A stretch of DNA of 64,000 nt from Prorocentrum cordatum (taxonomy: Eukaryota; Sar; Dinophyceae; Prorocentrales; Prorocentraceae), in the NCBI GenBank assembly GCA_963575745.1, contig CAUYUJ010016472.1, positions 203,147-267,146 on the forward strand, read 5' to 3'. Of this stretch, positions 54,415 to 64,000 are shown piece after piece. Each line of letters begins with the position of its first letter. The stretch's first letter is position 1. Below the pieces are notes generated by a model. It worked only from the letters and a program-made list of their open reading frames with translations, searched no databases and was not told where the DNA came from. The position numbers and the translations under genes are program-made.

Positions 54415-54985
54415 GAAATGGCCGAAGATGGCTCCAAAGGAACCGCAGGCAACCCAAGAAGGATTCCGAGATCGTTCCAGATACTTGCAGATGGTACAAT
54501 TTTGCTTCCAATGCGCCTCCAAACCCCCTCAAGACCGCTTCGTGACAGCCCACAATTGTCTTTCGAGCTCTTGAGGGGGGCCTCCAACAGGTCCAACTCC
54601 TTTACAATCGCTGTGCGCTTCGATTTGTTCCTTCTCGCCTTTTTGCTTTCCGTAGTTTCTAGAGGCCTCGAGATGGCTGCGAGTTGGTCTGAACATGCTT
54701 TGAGAGGGGGCCATCAGGGCCCAAGTCGGCTCCAAGAGCACCAAAGTTGGGCCCAAAACGCTTCAAGGGCGTCGCAAGAGGGCCGCATTTGGCGACTGGG
54801 GGGCTCGAGAAGGAATGGGGCGTTGCTAGGGCCCCACTTCTTTGACCGACGGCTTCAAGATGGCCCCAGGAGGACCCCCAAGGCTTCCAAGAGGGACCCA
54901 GGAGATCCCCGAAACGACCCGAAGAGGGCCCCATGGGGCTCCAAGACAGCCGCCAAAAGGCAGCCAGAATTGCCCTAAGAGAGAG
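54415..54985 (+). repeat. GGCCCCAAGA-type block, right arm of foldback element
   Basis: CCAAGANGGCCCC words around the core TTCTCGCCTTTTTGCTTTCC (about 54,630-54,650), opposite in orientation to the block at 53,200-53,770. Confidence 0.7.
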
Positions 54986-56219
54986 CCGCGGCGGCACTGA
55001 TATGACGACGTTGACGGGGCGCCCCGCAGGCACCTAAAGCGAACGACTCGAGATCCTCGATGATTGATGCCCGTCGTCGTCAGCGTGTTTTTTTCCTCTC
55101 TATCCTTTATATTTCCCTTCCTTGTCCTCCTCCTCCTCCTCGTCCCTCTTCTGTGACCTCCTCCTTTTTTTCTGCTCCCTCCCCGTTCCTGTGCATCTTC
55201 CGATTAATTACTCCTGCGCCCTTTTCTTTTCCCTAATGTAACGGTTGTCCTCGTTTTTTTCCTTGCGCTGCACGTTGCTTCACTTCGCTGTCATGCTTAG
55301 CGCAACTTTCTTGGGATTCGAGTCTGCAAATGCTTTCTTCTGCATGTTCTTGCCCCTCCTATTTCCCCCTACTTCCTCCTGCTCCTTGATCCCCCCACCT
55401 CTTCCTACACCCTCGCTGGTGAGGGCGCGCGGCGCACGCGCGTTCCGCACGGATCACTGGTGCGCCTTTTGCCTCCCTCAGGCTTCTTGTGCTTCTTCCT
55501 ACCTCCCCCAAGCTCCTCTTCCGTGTTCCTACCTGCTCATGCTCTTGCGCGTTTCCAGTCTTTCCTATCACCATACTCCCTCTCTTCACCGTGTTCATTA
55601 TGATTTCCATTTCCGCCCTCCTCTCCTTTGCTCCGCTTCCTGCACCTCATCATCCGCGAATGCGGATGCGGCTCGCTATTTTCGCCGCTTGCCCGATTAC
55701 CCGGCCTTGATCAGGGCGACTCGCCTTGCGGTTGTTCATGGATTGGCTCGTGAGGATTTGAGCAACGCGTCAATGACTTCACCGGGCGTCTAGGTGTTAT
55801 TGTTGGCGCCTGGGCGTTGCCGCTGGGGTTTGCCACGGGCCAGTATGATTTACAATTGCAGCCGGCGCGTTGGCAGGCATTCGCCTTCCTGGAGACATCT
55901 GTCTGGTTTCGCAGTGACCTTCTTTCGCATTGCTCTTGTTTCTTTGCCTCCAGTTTGCGGTTGTATGTTTGTAGCCCTTGGCTGAGCTCCATCAGACGGC
56001 TATAATTCCGCTGCCCTCGCTCGATGTATGACCGTCCCCGTGCGATGAGGAAGAATCAAGGGCACTGAAGACATTCGAAATTCGCTGGCCACGCGGCATT
56101 CACACGAACGCCCGAGCCACATGATCGATTGACGTGCGCATATCAGAAAAAAGGAAAATAAAAATGAAAAACGAAGACGCCAATCCACGCTGAATTCACT
56201 CTTAGCACCGGCGAAACCA

Positions 56220-56227
56220 ACGATCAG
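56220..56227 (+). repeat. Target duplication of foldback element, right
   Basis: ACGATCAG, matching 52,046-52,053. Confidence 0.85.
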
Positions 56228-57140
56228 CCACGAACAGGGCCCCAGCGTCAACAGCCTGAGCAGAACTCGATGCCTGAACCTTTCCGGCACCGGGTCCAGC
56301 AGGGCGACTCCCACGCCGAGTGCCGTGGAGAGACCAACCCCTGACGAGAGAGCTCTGGCCGCTTCGCCCGTCCTCGCCGAAGACCCCAGCGCCAGGCGCC
56401 TAGAGCAACTTCTCGTCCGCTGATGGGCCCCTTGCTCGCTAGTGGCCGCCAGTGCCGTCTCCTGGATGCAGAGGGCCTGCGGCATGCCAACGTGCTTCTC
56501 TATCCACGGCATGGTGGCTCTCGCACGCATCCACGTGTTGGCATTCAGAGTCCCCACAGAGAACGAGGAAAGGCCATCCGGAGCCACAACAGGAAGGCCC
56601 TCCTCGAGGGACACCCTGACCGGCGCATCGAGACCAACGTGCATCGACGATTTGCTCCCGCACCGGGCGGGCCCCGCCCCAGCACTCAGAGAGGCCGCGC
56701 CAGTTGCGGGAACCTCCTCGGCTGCTGCGGGAGCCATCACTGCGCGATCCTGAGGGGCAGCCCGACGATCGCCCAGTGCGCCAGCCGTAGCTGCATGTGG
56801 CGACCTCTGCCGCTCCTCCAGCGATTCCCCCCCGCGGGGTCCTCCCTGGGGCTGCGAGGGCGGAGCAGGGGAGCGCCCGCCCGAGTCTCCCAGGTGACGC
56901 GCCCGTGGAGGGGTCTCCACTTTCTCGGGAGCGGTGAGTGCACCTGTCGACGCGGAAGTCGGCCCACACGCACTCGAACTCACTGCACCTGTGCCATTGC
57001 CTGCCTCGCGCGCCCTGCGCTCCAGGTCAGACGAGAAACACCTCGACGGCCGCAGGCCGGGCACTGCAAAGCCCAGCTCTGGCCAATCGAGGTCGATCAG
57101 GTTGTCGCTCCAATAGGCGTCGAGGTTGGCCATGCCCACC
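56228..57140 (-). pseudogene. LINE ORF2 N-terminus: endonuclease first half
   Basis: Opens near MANLDAYWSDNLIDLDWPEL, just after the end of ORF1 and in another frame, and runs through a Pro/Ser-rich linker into the APE-type endonuclease. SVGTLNANTW (Asn, 56,531-56,551) and CIQETAL (Glu, 56,454-56,471) are the first two catalytic motifs. SWLIV at 56,228 is cut by the foldback insertion and resumes in frame at 52,045. Confidence 0.88.
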
Positions 57141-57164
57141 CCGCTGGCGACCGACGCGGGCAGG

Positions 57165-58247
57165 TTACCCACGCCGCGCTCGTTTGACGCCCAGGCCGAG
57201 AGCGGCCGCGGCTGCCATGTACCTCCGCTTGGCTGCTGCCTGGTCGGCGGGCGCAGCGCTGCGGAGGTGCTCCGTGGCCTCCTGGAACTCCTTCTGCTTG
57301 GCCTCGATACCCTCGCCAAGGAGGAGCATGTCGATGTCGTCTTCGTCGCCGTCGGCGGCTGGGACGCGCACGCCTCCCTCGCCAACGGCAGCGCCGCCTC
57401 CCGGGCCCCCAGGAACCGGCCCAGCAGCAGCAGCAGCAGGACGAGGAGGAGGCTGCTGCGCCGCAGCGGCTGCCGATGCCTCGCTCTGCAGCTTCTGGAG
57501 GACCGCCAGTGCCTCCCTGCCGGCCTCCGACTCGATGACCGACGTGTCCAGGGCGGCCGACACAGCCCTGATCGGGTCCCCGAGTTCGTTGGCCTGGGCT
57601 TTGCAGAGGAAGTCCTCCGCGGCGGTGAGCTCCGCCCGAGCCCCAGCCAAGCTGGCAGCGACCTCATCGATCTGGACTTCGAGCTCGAGCTTCTGAAGCC
57701 GCAGAGCCTCCGCGCGGCTCTCCATCTTCGTGACCTTCGTCCGCAAGTGCTCCGCCTTCCATCGCGCCAATCGCGCTGTAGGCGGCTTGATGTCCGTAGC
57801 CTTCTTCTCGGCGGCCTCCACCGTGGTGATGGCTGCCGCATCGACGCCCTGGTCGCGCAGGAACAGCAAGACTTCCTTGCAGGATGGTGCCCCTGTACCC
57901 GCGGCCCTCGGGGGCGGTGATTTGTCGGCCCAGGGCGGCTTGCTGCCCCCAGCCGAATCGGCCGAGCCTTTCCCGGAGAGCGCCGCCACCTGCGCCTGGA
58001 GCTCCTTGAGGGTCTTGGCGATCGACTGATCGCCAGGGGGTCCCCTCGCCCCGCGCGGGCTGCGGGGCGCGGAGCCTTGGCCCACCGCAGCGGCAGCCTT
58101 CTTCGCGGCCTGCACCACCTTGGACGAGGCGTGGGCTCCGCATCCTCTGCACTTGAGCCGCGAAGCCCAATTGTCCCAGCAGCCGCACTTGCTGCACCCC
58201 CACAAGGGTGTTTTTGCGCCTGGCAAGACATCGGGCGGAGGCCCCAT
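57165..58247 (-). CDS. LINE ORF1: RanBP2-like zinc finger and coiled coil
   Basis: A 360-codon frame, start chosen at MGPPPDVLPGAKTPLW just before the finger. WGCSKCGCWDNWASRLKCRG, then CG, is a RanBP2-like zinc finger (residues 17-36). A basic/Ala-Pro linker follows, then a charged helical stretch with KVTKMESRAEALRLQKLELE that looks like a coiled coil, then a Gly/Pro-rich and acidic segment (DGDEDDIDMLLLGEG) and a basic end (GVKRARRG). ORF1 proteins bind the LINE RNA; here that is inferred from position. No disruption is visible in this ORF. The next ORF begins within 40 bp. Confidence 0.82.
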   Translation of the reverse strand: MGPPPDVLPGAKTPLWGCSKCGCWDNWASRLKCRGCGAHASSKVVQAAKKAAAAVGQGSAPRSPRGARGPPGDQSIAKTLKELQAQVAALSGKGSADSAGGSKPPWADKSPPPRAAGTGAPSCKEVLLFLRDQGVDAAAITTVEAAEKKATDIKPPTARLARWKAEHLRTKVTKMESRAEALRLQKLELEVQIDEVAASLAGARAELTAAEDFLCKAQANELGDPIRAVSAALDTSVIESEAGREALAVLQKLQSEASAAAAAQQPPPRPAAAAAGPVPGGPGGGAAVGEGGVRVPAADGDEDDIDMLLLGEGIEAKQKEFQEATEHLRSAAPADQAAAKRRYMAAAAALGLGVKRARRG

Positions 58248-58351
58248 TCGCCGCTGGCTGCAGCGGCTGGGGCGAGCGTGAAAGAAACCCAAAGTGGCTC
58301 GCAAGCACGAGCCGCTCTGAAGCACGCGCTTGCAAGCTCAGCGCCACCAAG

Positions 58352-58369
58352 GCCTGAGCCAGAACGGCT
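58352..58369 (-). other. Decayed spliced-leader core at LINE 5' end
   Basis: AGCCGTTCTGGCTCAGG differs from the spliced-leader core AGCCATTTTGGCTCAAG by three transitions. It is the first LINE sequence after the target duplication, so the source RNA was probably trans-spliced. Confidence 0.7.
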
Positions 58370-58382
58370 AGGATAAGGATGG
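58370..58382 (+). repeat. LINE target-site duplication, 5' side
   Basis: AGGATAAGGATGG, identical to 46,577-46,589. Confidence 0.92.
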
Positions 58383-59738
58383 GATGAGGAGGGAAGAAGG
58401 GGAGGAGAAAAGCGGTGAAGGGGAGGAGGACGTGACGAGAGGGAAGACAGCAGTGAGTGGAGGAAAGACAGAAGGAAAGAGCACAACACGAAGAGCGTCC
58501 AGCCAAGTCCAACTCCCACCATTCTCGGACGATCGCAGGGGCTCAACCTCGGACGTGTGATACAAGTGAGCGATGCCAACCGATGGCGCTCAAAGTCGCC
58601 GTTAGCTCCGCCAGGAGGAGGGTAAGGCGGAGGCGAGGGAGGAGGGGGGAGGGTGCGGACACCAGGGGGGGGGAGGATGGGGGGGGGGGAGGGGGGCGAC
58701 CCGCCGACTGCGGGCACGACCTTGACCCAAATTGGCTACTCTCCATTCTCCTCGTCCTCGTCCTCCTCGTCGGCTTCGTCCTCGCCATCCGTGTCGTCGT
58801 CCTCCTCTTCGTCATCCTAGTCCTCTTCGCCTCGTCCTATTCCCCCTCGCCCTCCTCGTTGTTCTCACCATCCTTGCATTTCTCCCTTGGCCGCCGCCAT
58901 CGTCACCTCCGTCGGAGATACTCTTTGGGATGGCTCCGATCGGGGCATTGCCTCGTTGGATGGATACGCGCTGATGCAGAGACGAGGGATGGCACGAATA
59001 CCAAGGGATACCCGGTGCGTCCCCCTCTCGCCCTCCTCTCCGAACCAACGCGTGCGCGCGCGTCTCGCGTTGCCCCGAGAGATGCAGCGCTATTAGAGAC
59101 TCCGAGACGAAACGGCACTGTATGAATCTCGGTCGGCGTCGGCATAAGGAGGAAAAGACGGCACGAAGAGCCGGAGAAGCTCGAAAATGAGATAGAGAAA
59201 AGAAAGGGGCCCTGAAAACCGGCAGAGGCTTCAGGTTGCGGTCTCCCGGATCCCTGCCTTCCCTCGTGATCCACCTGTCACCCGTCCTACCCTCCCTCCT
59301 CCTACTCCTCCTCGTCATCCTCGCATCCCAACCTCCCTCCCTCGTCGTCTTCCTCCTGCTCATCCTCGTTGCTGCTCTCCCTCATCACTGGCCTCCTACC
59401 CCAACCTCCCTCCTCGACTCGTACGTATCTCTTCCCGTAACCCCCCCTTTCCTATCTTCCCCGTCTCCCCCGTCTACGGTTCCGAATTCGCCTCGTCCCC
59501 CTCCTCCTCCTCCTCCTTCCTCCTCCTCCTCCTCCTGCTCCTCCTCCTCTCCTCCTCCTCCTCCTCCTCCTCCTCTCCTCCCTTTCCTCCTCCTCCCTCC
59601 TTTCCTCCTCCGTCCTCCTCCTCCTTCTCCTCCTCCCCCTCATCCTCCTCCTCCGCCTCCTCCTCCACCTCCTCCTCCTCCTCCTCCTCCACCACCTCCT
59701 CCTCCTCCTCCCCCATCTCCCCCCCTCTGGTCGCCGAC
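58383..59738. other. No gene; (CTC)n tract
   Basis: GGGGGAGG and CTCGTC words (58,620-58,860), mixed sequence without a recognised domain, and a CTCCTC tract of over 200 bp at 59,500-59,715 directly beside the next exon. Confidence 0.5.
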
Positions 59739-59858
59739 ATTGACATTCTCGAGCGGGTAGTCGGTATCGCCAGCCGCCCGGTACAAATAGAAGGATATCA
59801 CCTTCGGCCCATAATGCTTAGAGTGGTTCGAGTCGGCATCAGCGGCCTTCTCCTCTGC
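59739..59858 (-). CDS. Exon of WYLHNEIV/WYSLPGPCP-family gene (first island)
   Basis: A pyrimidine tract and GCTGCGCAG acceptor are followed by 120 bp (40 codons): AEEKAADADSNHSKHYGPKV, then ISFYLYRAAGDTDYPLENVN. FYxYRA ... YPxENVN is, from memory, the segment immediately before G-V-x-WYLHNE in the dinoflagellate family. That segment lies on the same strand at 35,405-35,497, 24 kb downstream. The donor is unresolved (GTCGGC or further). No signal peptide exon was found upstream. Confidence 0.6.
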
Positions 59859-60869
59859 CTGCGCAGCGAGGAGTGGGAAGAAGAGAAACAAGATGAAGGA
59901 GGGAGCGAAGTTACGCGAAGCTAAGCGAAACGAAGCGAAACGAAGGCGCCGAAGTCGGACACGCGGGTGATCCTGTGCCCTCTGGGACAGGGCACATGCG
60001 GCCGTGGCTTCACACTGTGGTGTACAAATAGAAGTCGTGGCAGGAACCAGTGCACACAGGGAGGGGAGGGGGAGGAGAGGGATGAGGAGGGGAACCTGAA
60101 CCGATTCATGGCAAGAGACTCCGACTTTGAAGCTCGGAGGCCGGTGTCGTTGCAAGGGTCTGCCACTCATGGGCCAATCGTGGTCTTGCTATTGCGCTGA
60201 GGGCGAACGTCTCCATCGAGCCCAATGTGGCGAGGATGCGATTGTGCGCGAACTTGCACTCGACAAATCGGAAAATTCGCTCACAGGTAATCGCAACTCA
60301 TTCGTGGCGAGAGGTTGGAAAGCCTGTCAGTAGCCAGAGCCCTGTATTGGTAGCATGCTGCCCTTGAATCGCCCTGGTCCGACTCCTCCTTCTCCTCCCA
60401 CACTTGCATGCCTTCCTCCTACACTTCTATTTCTCCTCTCAACTCATTGTGAAACCACCGGCGAAGCTTCACTTCCTGCTCCTACTGACTAGCATGGTGG
60501 TGTCTCCTGAACGCCGCGATGAGTGGTCTCTGCTGATCCTGCTGGGCCCCCCTCCGACTCATGGGTGCAAGTGCTTCAGTACCTATCACAAACCTCGATA
60601 ACGACAAGTCCGGAGACACCAACTTCTGTTGGCACGCTCCGCAACAGCTGGACGTGCGACCGCGTCCCACGCTCCTTTCTTGACCAGTGGGCCAAGCAGA
60701 ACGGCGGAACGCGGAATGGGAATGGCCAGGAAATTCCAGCTTTGTGGACGTGCGGGGTGGTAGCAGCAGCCACCAAGCATGAGCAATGGTCAACCGACCA
60801 GGTGAGGCGTGGGCCCCCGGAAGCGTGCAAAATTCACATCTCAACTCTTGGTGCGTGAACTTCGCATGT
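59859..60869. other. No gene recognised
   Basis: Contains CGAAGCGAAA near-repeats at 59,920-59,945. Frames on both strands at 60,480-60,860 show no known domain. Confidence 0.35.
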
Positions 60870-60925
60870 TCCGCTCCTCCTCCTCCTCCTCCTCCTCCTC
60901 TTCCTCCTCCTACTCCTCCTGCTCG

Positions 60926-61010
<85 letters not shown>

Positions 61011-61227
61011 TACCATCATCATCATCCTCACCATCATCATCATCATCATCATCAGCATCATCATCCTTCTCCTCCTCCTCCTCTCATCCTCCTCTCCTCC
61101 TCCCCCTCCGTATCCTCGTCCTCGTCCTCTTTATCATCCTGACCTTTCTCCTCGTCCTCCTCCTCCTCATCATCGTCATCACCATAGAGTGCCATCATCA
61201 CCATCCTCCTCCTCCTCCTCCTCCTCC

Positions 61228-61260
<33 letters not shown>
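60870..61260 (+). repeat. (CTC)n and (ATC)n microsatellites
   Basis: CTCCTC (60,875-60,920), (ATC)n (60,926-61,065), CTC words, and another (ATC)n (61,228-61,260). Confidence 0.95.
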
Positions 61261-61424
61261 ACAACGGCAACAAGATCACAAACAACATCAACAGCGACAT
61301 CATCAGCCCTGCCGACCCCCCCTTGCGACGTTGAAGCAACATTGTTTGGCTTCAACCATTGTGATCGTACAAAGATTTTCCAAATACAAGGCGGTGGTGT
61401 ATCCTGTCAGCCACGCCGGCCATG

Positions 61425-62530
61425 CTAGATGGTCGAAAATGCGGGACATGAACTTGGGCTGGCGTTGTATTCCTGGGCTTCCTCCTTGGTGAGGCTCGTC
61501 TCGCCGTTCCCGTGGATGTAGTGCGCCGCGTTGCACAGTAAGGCTGCTGAGACCTTAGCGCACCGGCGCCATGCCAGAAAGGGGATTCCGTCGGGGCCTG
61601 GGGCCGTGCTACTCGAGGTCTTGAGGGCGTGGGCAGAGTGCGACTTCCGGAAGCGTTTTCGGGCCAGCCGTGCGTTGACCATGTCCGCGAGAGGTCTGGT
61701 GTCCGCGTCGTCCTCCAACCACTGGTCCAGCAGCTCCTCGTTGATACCCTGCGCCCGAAAGGTCTTCGACCAATGTGCGCCCAGGGAGCGTGCCATGTCC
61801 TCGTGGTCTGTGGTTACCTCGCCGTCACCGTTGAGGATGGCGCTGAGCGCGCTGCCCCGGCCAGGGGCGAGTCGAACAATCAAGCGATTGTTTTTCTGAC
61901 GTGCAACCTGTACTTTGGAAGTGTCCTCGCTGGTGAGGTCGGCCCAGGAACTCCGAAGCTCTTCCACGGCATGGCCCCGAGCAAGCTGCACAGCGAATTG
62001 ACGAAGCCGCGACAGCTTACGGGACAAGCTGCCTTCGAAATCATATAGGTTCTCGACGTGGTGTCGAATATCCGGGAACCTGGCAAGACATATGGTAACC
62101 TCCGAAGGCCGTCCACCCTCGATCACCCGGATCCTTTTCAGGACAACCCCCAGCTTGTCCTCCGCATCCTGGGCAATAGGGATGGCCTTGAAATCGTTTT
62201 CCAACCTGTGGGCGCCCCGACGTATTGACGACTTGTACAAAGCGAGCTGGTGAAACGGGGAAGCCTCGGGGTTGTCCTGCATCGCATCTTTGAGCTCCAA
62301 CATCAAACGCCTTGGGGAGTCCGTATGCTGGAACGCTCGCTGTGCGAGGGGGCGGTCCCGGTCGTCTGTCCGGGCAGGTGTCAGACGCGCAACGCGAACA
62401 GTACGATGGTGGGACAGCTTCAGGCACCATCCGAGGGCCGTGGCCATGATGCGGCGGTCCAGCTGCTCAGCCACGTCGTGGTTCAAGTAGATCCGGTCCA
62501 GAATGCCTCCTAGCTTATCGCACAGGTCAT
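61425..62530 (-). pseudogene. Second LINE fragment: endonuclease end to polymerase start
   Basis: Starts with GGILDRIYLNHDVAEQLDRR and LSHHRTVRVARLTP, the C-terminal endonuclease motifs (LDRIY; SDH changed to SHH). A linker follows, then FRAQGINEELLDQWL and SSSTAPGPDGIPFLAWRR, the APGPDGIP segment that opens LINE polymerases. It is lost after about 61,430 in low-complexity sequence, before any catalytic Asp. Both ends are truncated; the sequence differs from the LINE at 46.6-58.4 kb, so it belongs to another family or lineage. Confidence 0.85.
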
Positions 62531-64000
62531 AGGGAGATGACTCCTATCCAACGTCCAACAAATACTTGAAAATCCATATACTTACCCTGAACTTGAGGCA
62601 ACTGCCGACTGCCACCAAGCCGTCAACTCCCCGCGATACTGCACAGCGATCATGTTATGATGCAGGCGTGGGCATTGACGTTTGACACAAGGCTGCAGCG
62701 ATTCAATCTTGCGCTCGCTGATATGACGATGCGGCAAGTATCCCCAGCTTCGCGAATGCAGTCACTGAAGGCTACCTCACTGCAGCATGAGGAGCGCCCA
62801 GGATGTGGTCATACTGACCAAGTGCATTCCACGAGGGATCCTCTTAGTACAATGGACCCTGTGTATCAGACTGATCCATCGCCAATCGGTATCGCGTGTC
62901 ATGAGACCACGCGCCGCCCGATGAGAGGCCAACCATCAAGCCTTTGCGGAGGTGCTGCGGAACAACCTATCCCTCCGATCTTGGCGAACGCACCTCTCCT
63001 CTCACCGTGTCTTCCGGCGCCCCCTTTTACGGCCACAAAACTTTGCGCTTCTCCGCTCCGCGAACCGTCCACCAAACGCGACCCACGTGTGGCTCCCTGA
63101 AGAGAGCGACCTTCTGGCCCCGGCCGCCAAGCGCGAAGCGCAAACACCCTCGCGGCCCGAGCGCGGCCAGCTCCTCTCCGCAAGACGAGGCCAAGAACTG
63201 CCAACAACAGATCTTGAGAAGTCGGGGATCTCTCAGAGCCGGCCCTCGAGGAAGAAGAAACAACATACACGCAACATGTTCAGAGTCCCGCGCGGATTTC
63301 TGAGATCGGCGCTGTCGGCGCTGGAAGCGCACCCAACGCCGGAACTGAGAACACTTATATGTATGCAGTTGTTCTTCTTCGAGTCCCAGGTCTGGAGGGC
63401 GTTTCTCGGCCGCACGCAGAGTGGCCCTAGACAAGCGTGACATTTGCTGCGCGGCTTCAGGGGGCCGCGGAGGGGGCGCAAATCCAATGCGTGCAGGGTG
63501 CTGGGGGGGCCCCTCTGAGCCCGCACCGAAGGGCACTCCGCCGAACGGTCACTCCAACGTGTAGCCAAGGATCGGGCGCCGCGGCCGATGCAGAGCGCGA
63601 CCTATCCCCATCCTGTGCCTCCCTGCTCATGTGTCCTCTCTTGTGCAGGAGCGCGGATGCTGGAGTCGTGGGCCGACCTCGCCAACAAACGCAAACCTTC
63701 ACGCCCTGTGTCTTCGGGCACGCGAGTGAGCTGTCAGGGCCGCTGTGCTTCTTACGACGCGGTCTCTCAGGAGGGATTGCTGTGCCAGCGACGGCCATGC
63801 GACAGATCGCCGCAAGCAAATCTAAGCCACCTCGTTCCGCGCAGTGAGGATGAATTGCAACTGATCCAATGGGTAGTGGATGCCTTTGTGGAGAACGGCT
63901 TCGATCGGTCCCAGGCGAATGAAGGGTGCAAGTGCGTCCTACACTCAGTCAGACCTTGTCCCGTACTAGTGCGCCAAGATGTCGCTGCCTCACGTCTTGC
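62531..64000. other. No gene confirmed
   Basis: Moderately complex sequence with open frames on both strands. At 63,830-63,960 the plus strand reads SEDELQLIQWVVDAFVENGF and the minus strand LGPIEAVLHKGIHYPLDQLQ; either could be part of a gene or LINE running off the window. Nothing decisive. Confidence 0.35.

Larger units (their letters stand above)
52054..56219. mobile_element. 4.17-kb foldback DNA transposon with about 1.1-kb inverted arms
   Basis: The ends are TTGGCTTCGCC (left) and, inverted, TTGGTTTCGCC (right), both continuing to GCGTGGAT about 35 bp in. Further inverted matches occur at parallel distances from the ends: 52,490-52,545 with 55,660-55,715; 52,776-52,812 with 55,430-55,476; 52,890-52,945 with 55,295-55,350; 53,000-53,040 with 55,195-55,245. 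Inside are inverted GGCCCCAAGA blocks (53,200-53,770 minus, 54,415-54,985 plus) around a central spacer with GGAAAAATCCGGG words. A fragment reading RATRLA or EATRLA recurs in both arms in opposite orientation. No transposase was recognised. The 7-8-bp duplication fits hAT, Mutator-like or foldback groups; I cannot choose. Confidence 0.88.
46590..58369 (-). mobile_element. Near-complete LINE retrotransposon carrying two nested insertions
   Basis: The element is bounded by a perfect 13-bp duplication (46,577-46,589 and 58,370-58,382). Read on the minus strand it begins AGCCGTTCTGGCTCAGG, a decayed spliced-leader core. It then holds a zinc-finger ORF1, an APE-type endonuclease, reverse transcriptase, RNase H and a Cys/His terminus. 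Removing the foldback insertion (52,054-56,219) and the GGCCCCAAGA insertion (about 50,821-51,807) leaves about 6.6 kb, a normal LINE length. The 3' end has no poly(A) tail. Frameshifts near 50,055 and 47,250 and a changed endonuclease SDH motif show it is dead. Confidence 0.93.

Overview
The window looks like nuclear DNA from a dinoflagellate. The best evidence is a full-length dinoflagellate spliced-leader sequence (core GTAGCCATTTTGGCTCAAG) at 18,973-18,994 on the minus strand, followed directly by a truncated second copy. That arrangement is known for recycled, trans-spliced cDNAs in dinoflagellates. GC-rich coding islands, small exons in very long introns, zinc-finger LINE retrotransposons and dense microsatellites all agree. 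I cannot assign genus or species. There is no bacterial-style operon, no rRNA or tRNA gene that I can recognise, and no CRISPR array.

Layout. 0-15.9 kb is intergenic-like: degenerate GGCCCCAAGA-type repeat blocks, small inverted-repeat elements, minisatellites, AT/TACA microsatellites and a 2.2-kb palindromic element (9.0-11.2 kb). 15.9-18.1 kb is a 669-bp tandem array of 3.3 copies. 18.1-19.0 kb is a spliced-leader-tagged retrogene broken by a stop codon. 19.0-20.8 kb is a two-unit duplication with a conserved hairpin, ending at a 100-N assembly gap. From 21.6 to 59.9 kb, five short minus-strand coding islands fit, in order, one protein family (motifs WYLHNEIV and WYSLPGPCP, recalled from dinoflagellate proteins). 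They may be one gene of more than 38 kb. Between the first and second of these islands lie a multi-exon minus-strand gene with two BTB/POZ domains (36.6-43.7 kb) and a LINE (46,590-58,369).

The LINE is the best-resolved object. A perfect 13-bp target duplication flanks it. It carries a zinc-finger ORF1, an APE-type endonuclease, reverse transcriptase, RNase H and a terminal Cys/His motif, and its 5' end coincides with a decayed spliced-leader core. Two later insertions split it: a 4.17-kb foldback element with about 1.1-kb inverted arms, placed inside an endonuclease codon run, and a roughly 1-kb element made of the GGCCCCAAGA repeats. Further LINE debris lies at 31.3-32.4 kb (plus) and 61.4-62.5 kb (minus).

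At least four families of short terminal-inverted-repeat elements recur (GTCGGGCATGTCC type, four copies; a 173-bp Tc1/mariner-like type with TA duplications, three copies; a TGGGGTCGGA type, two copies, one in a BTB-gene intron; a CCGTGCCTGG type, one copy in the same intron). The overall picture is repeated mobile-element insertion into long introns, with several introns probably made or enlarged by such elements. Exon boundaries are estimates from splice-like motifs and reading frame.
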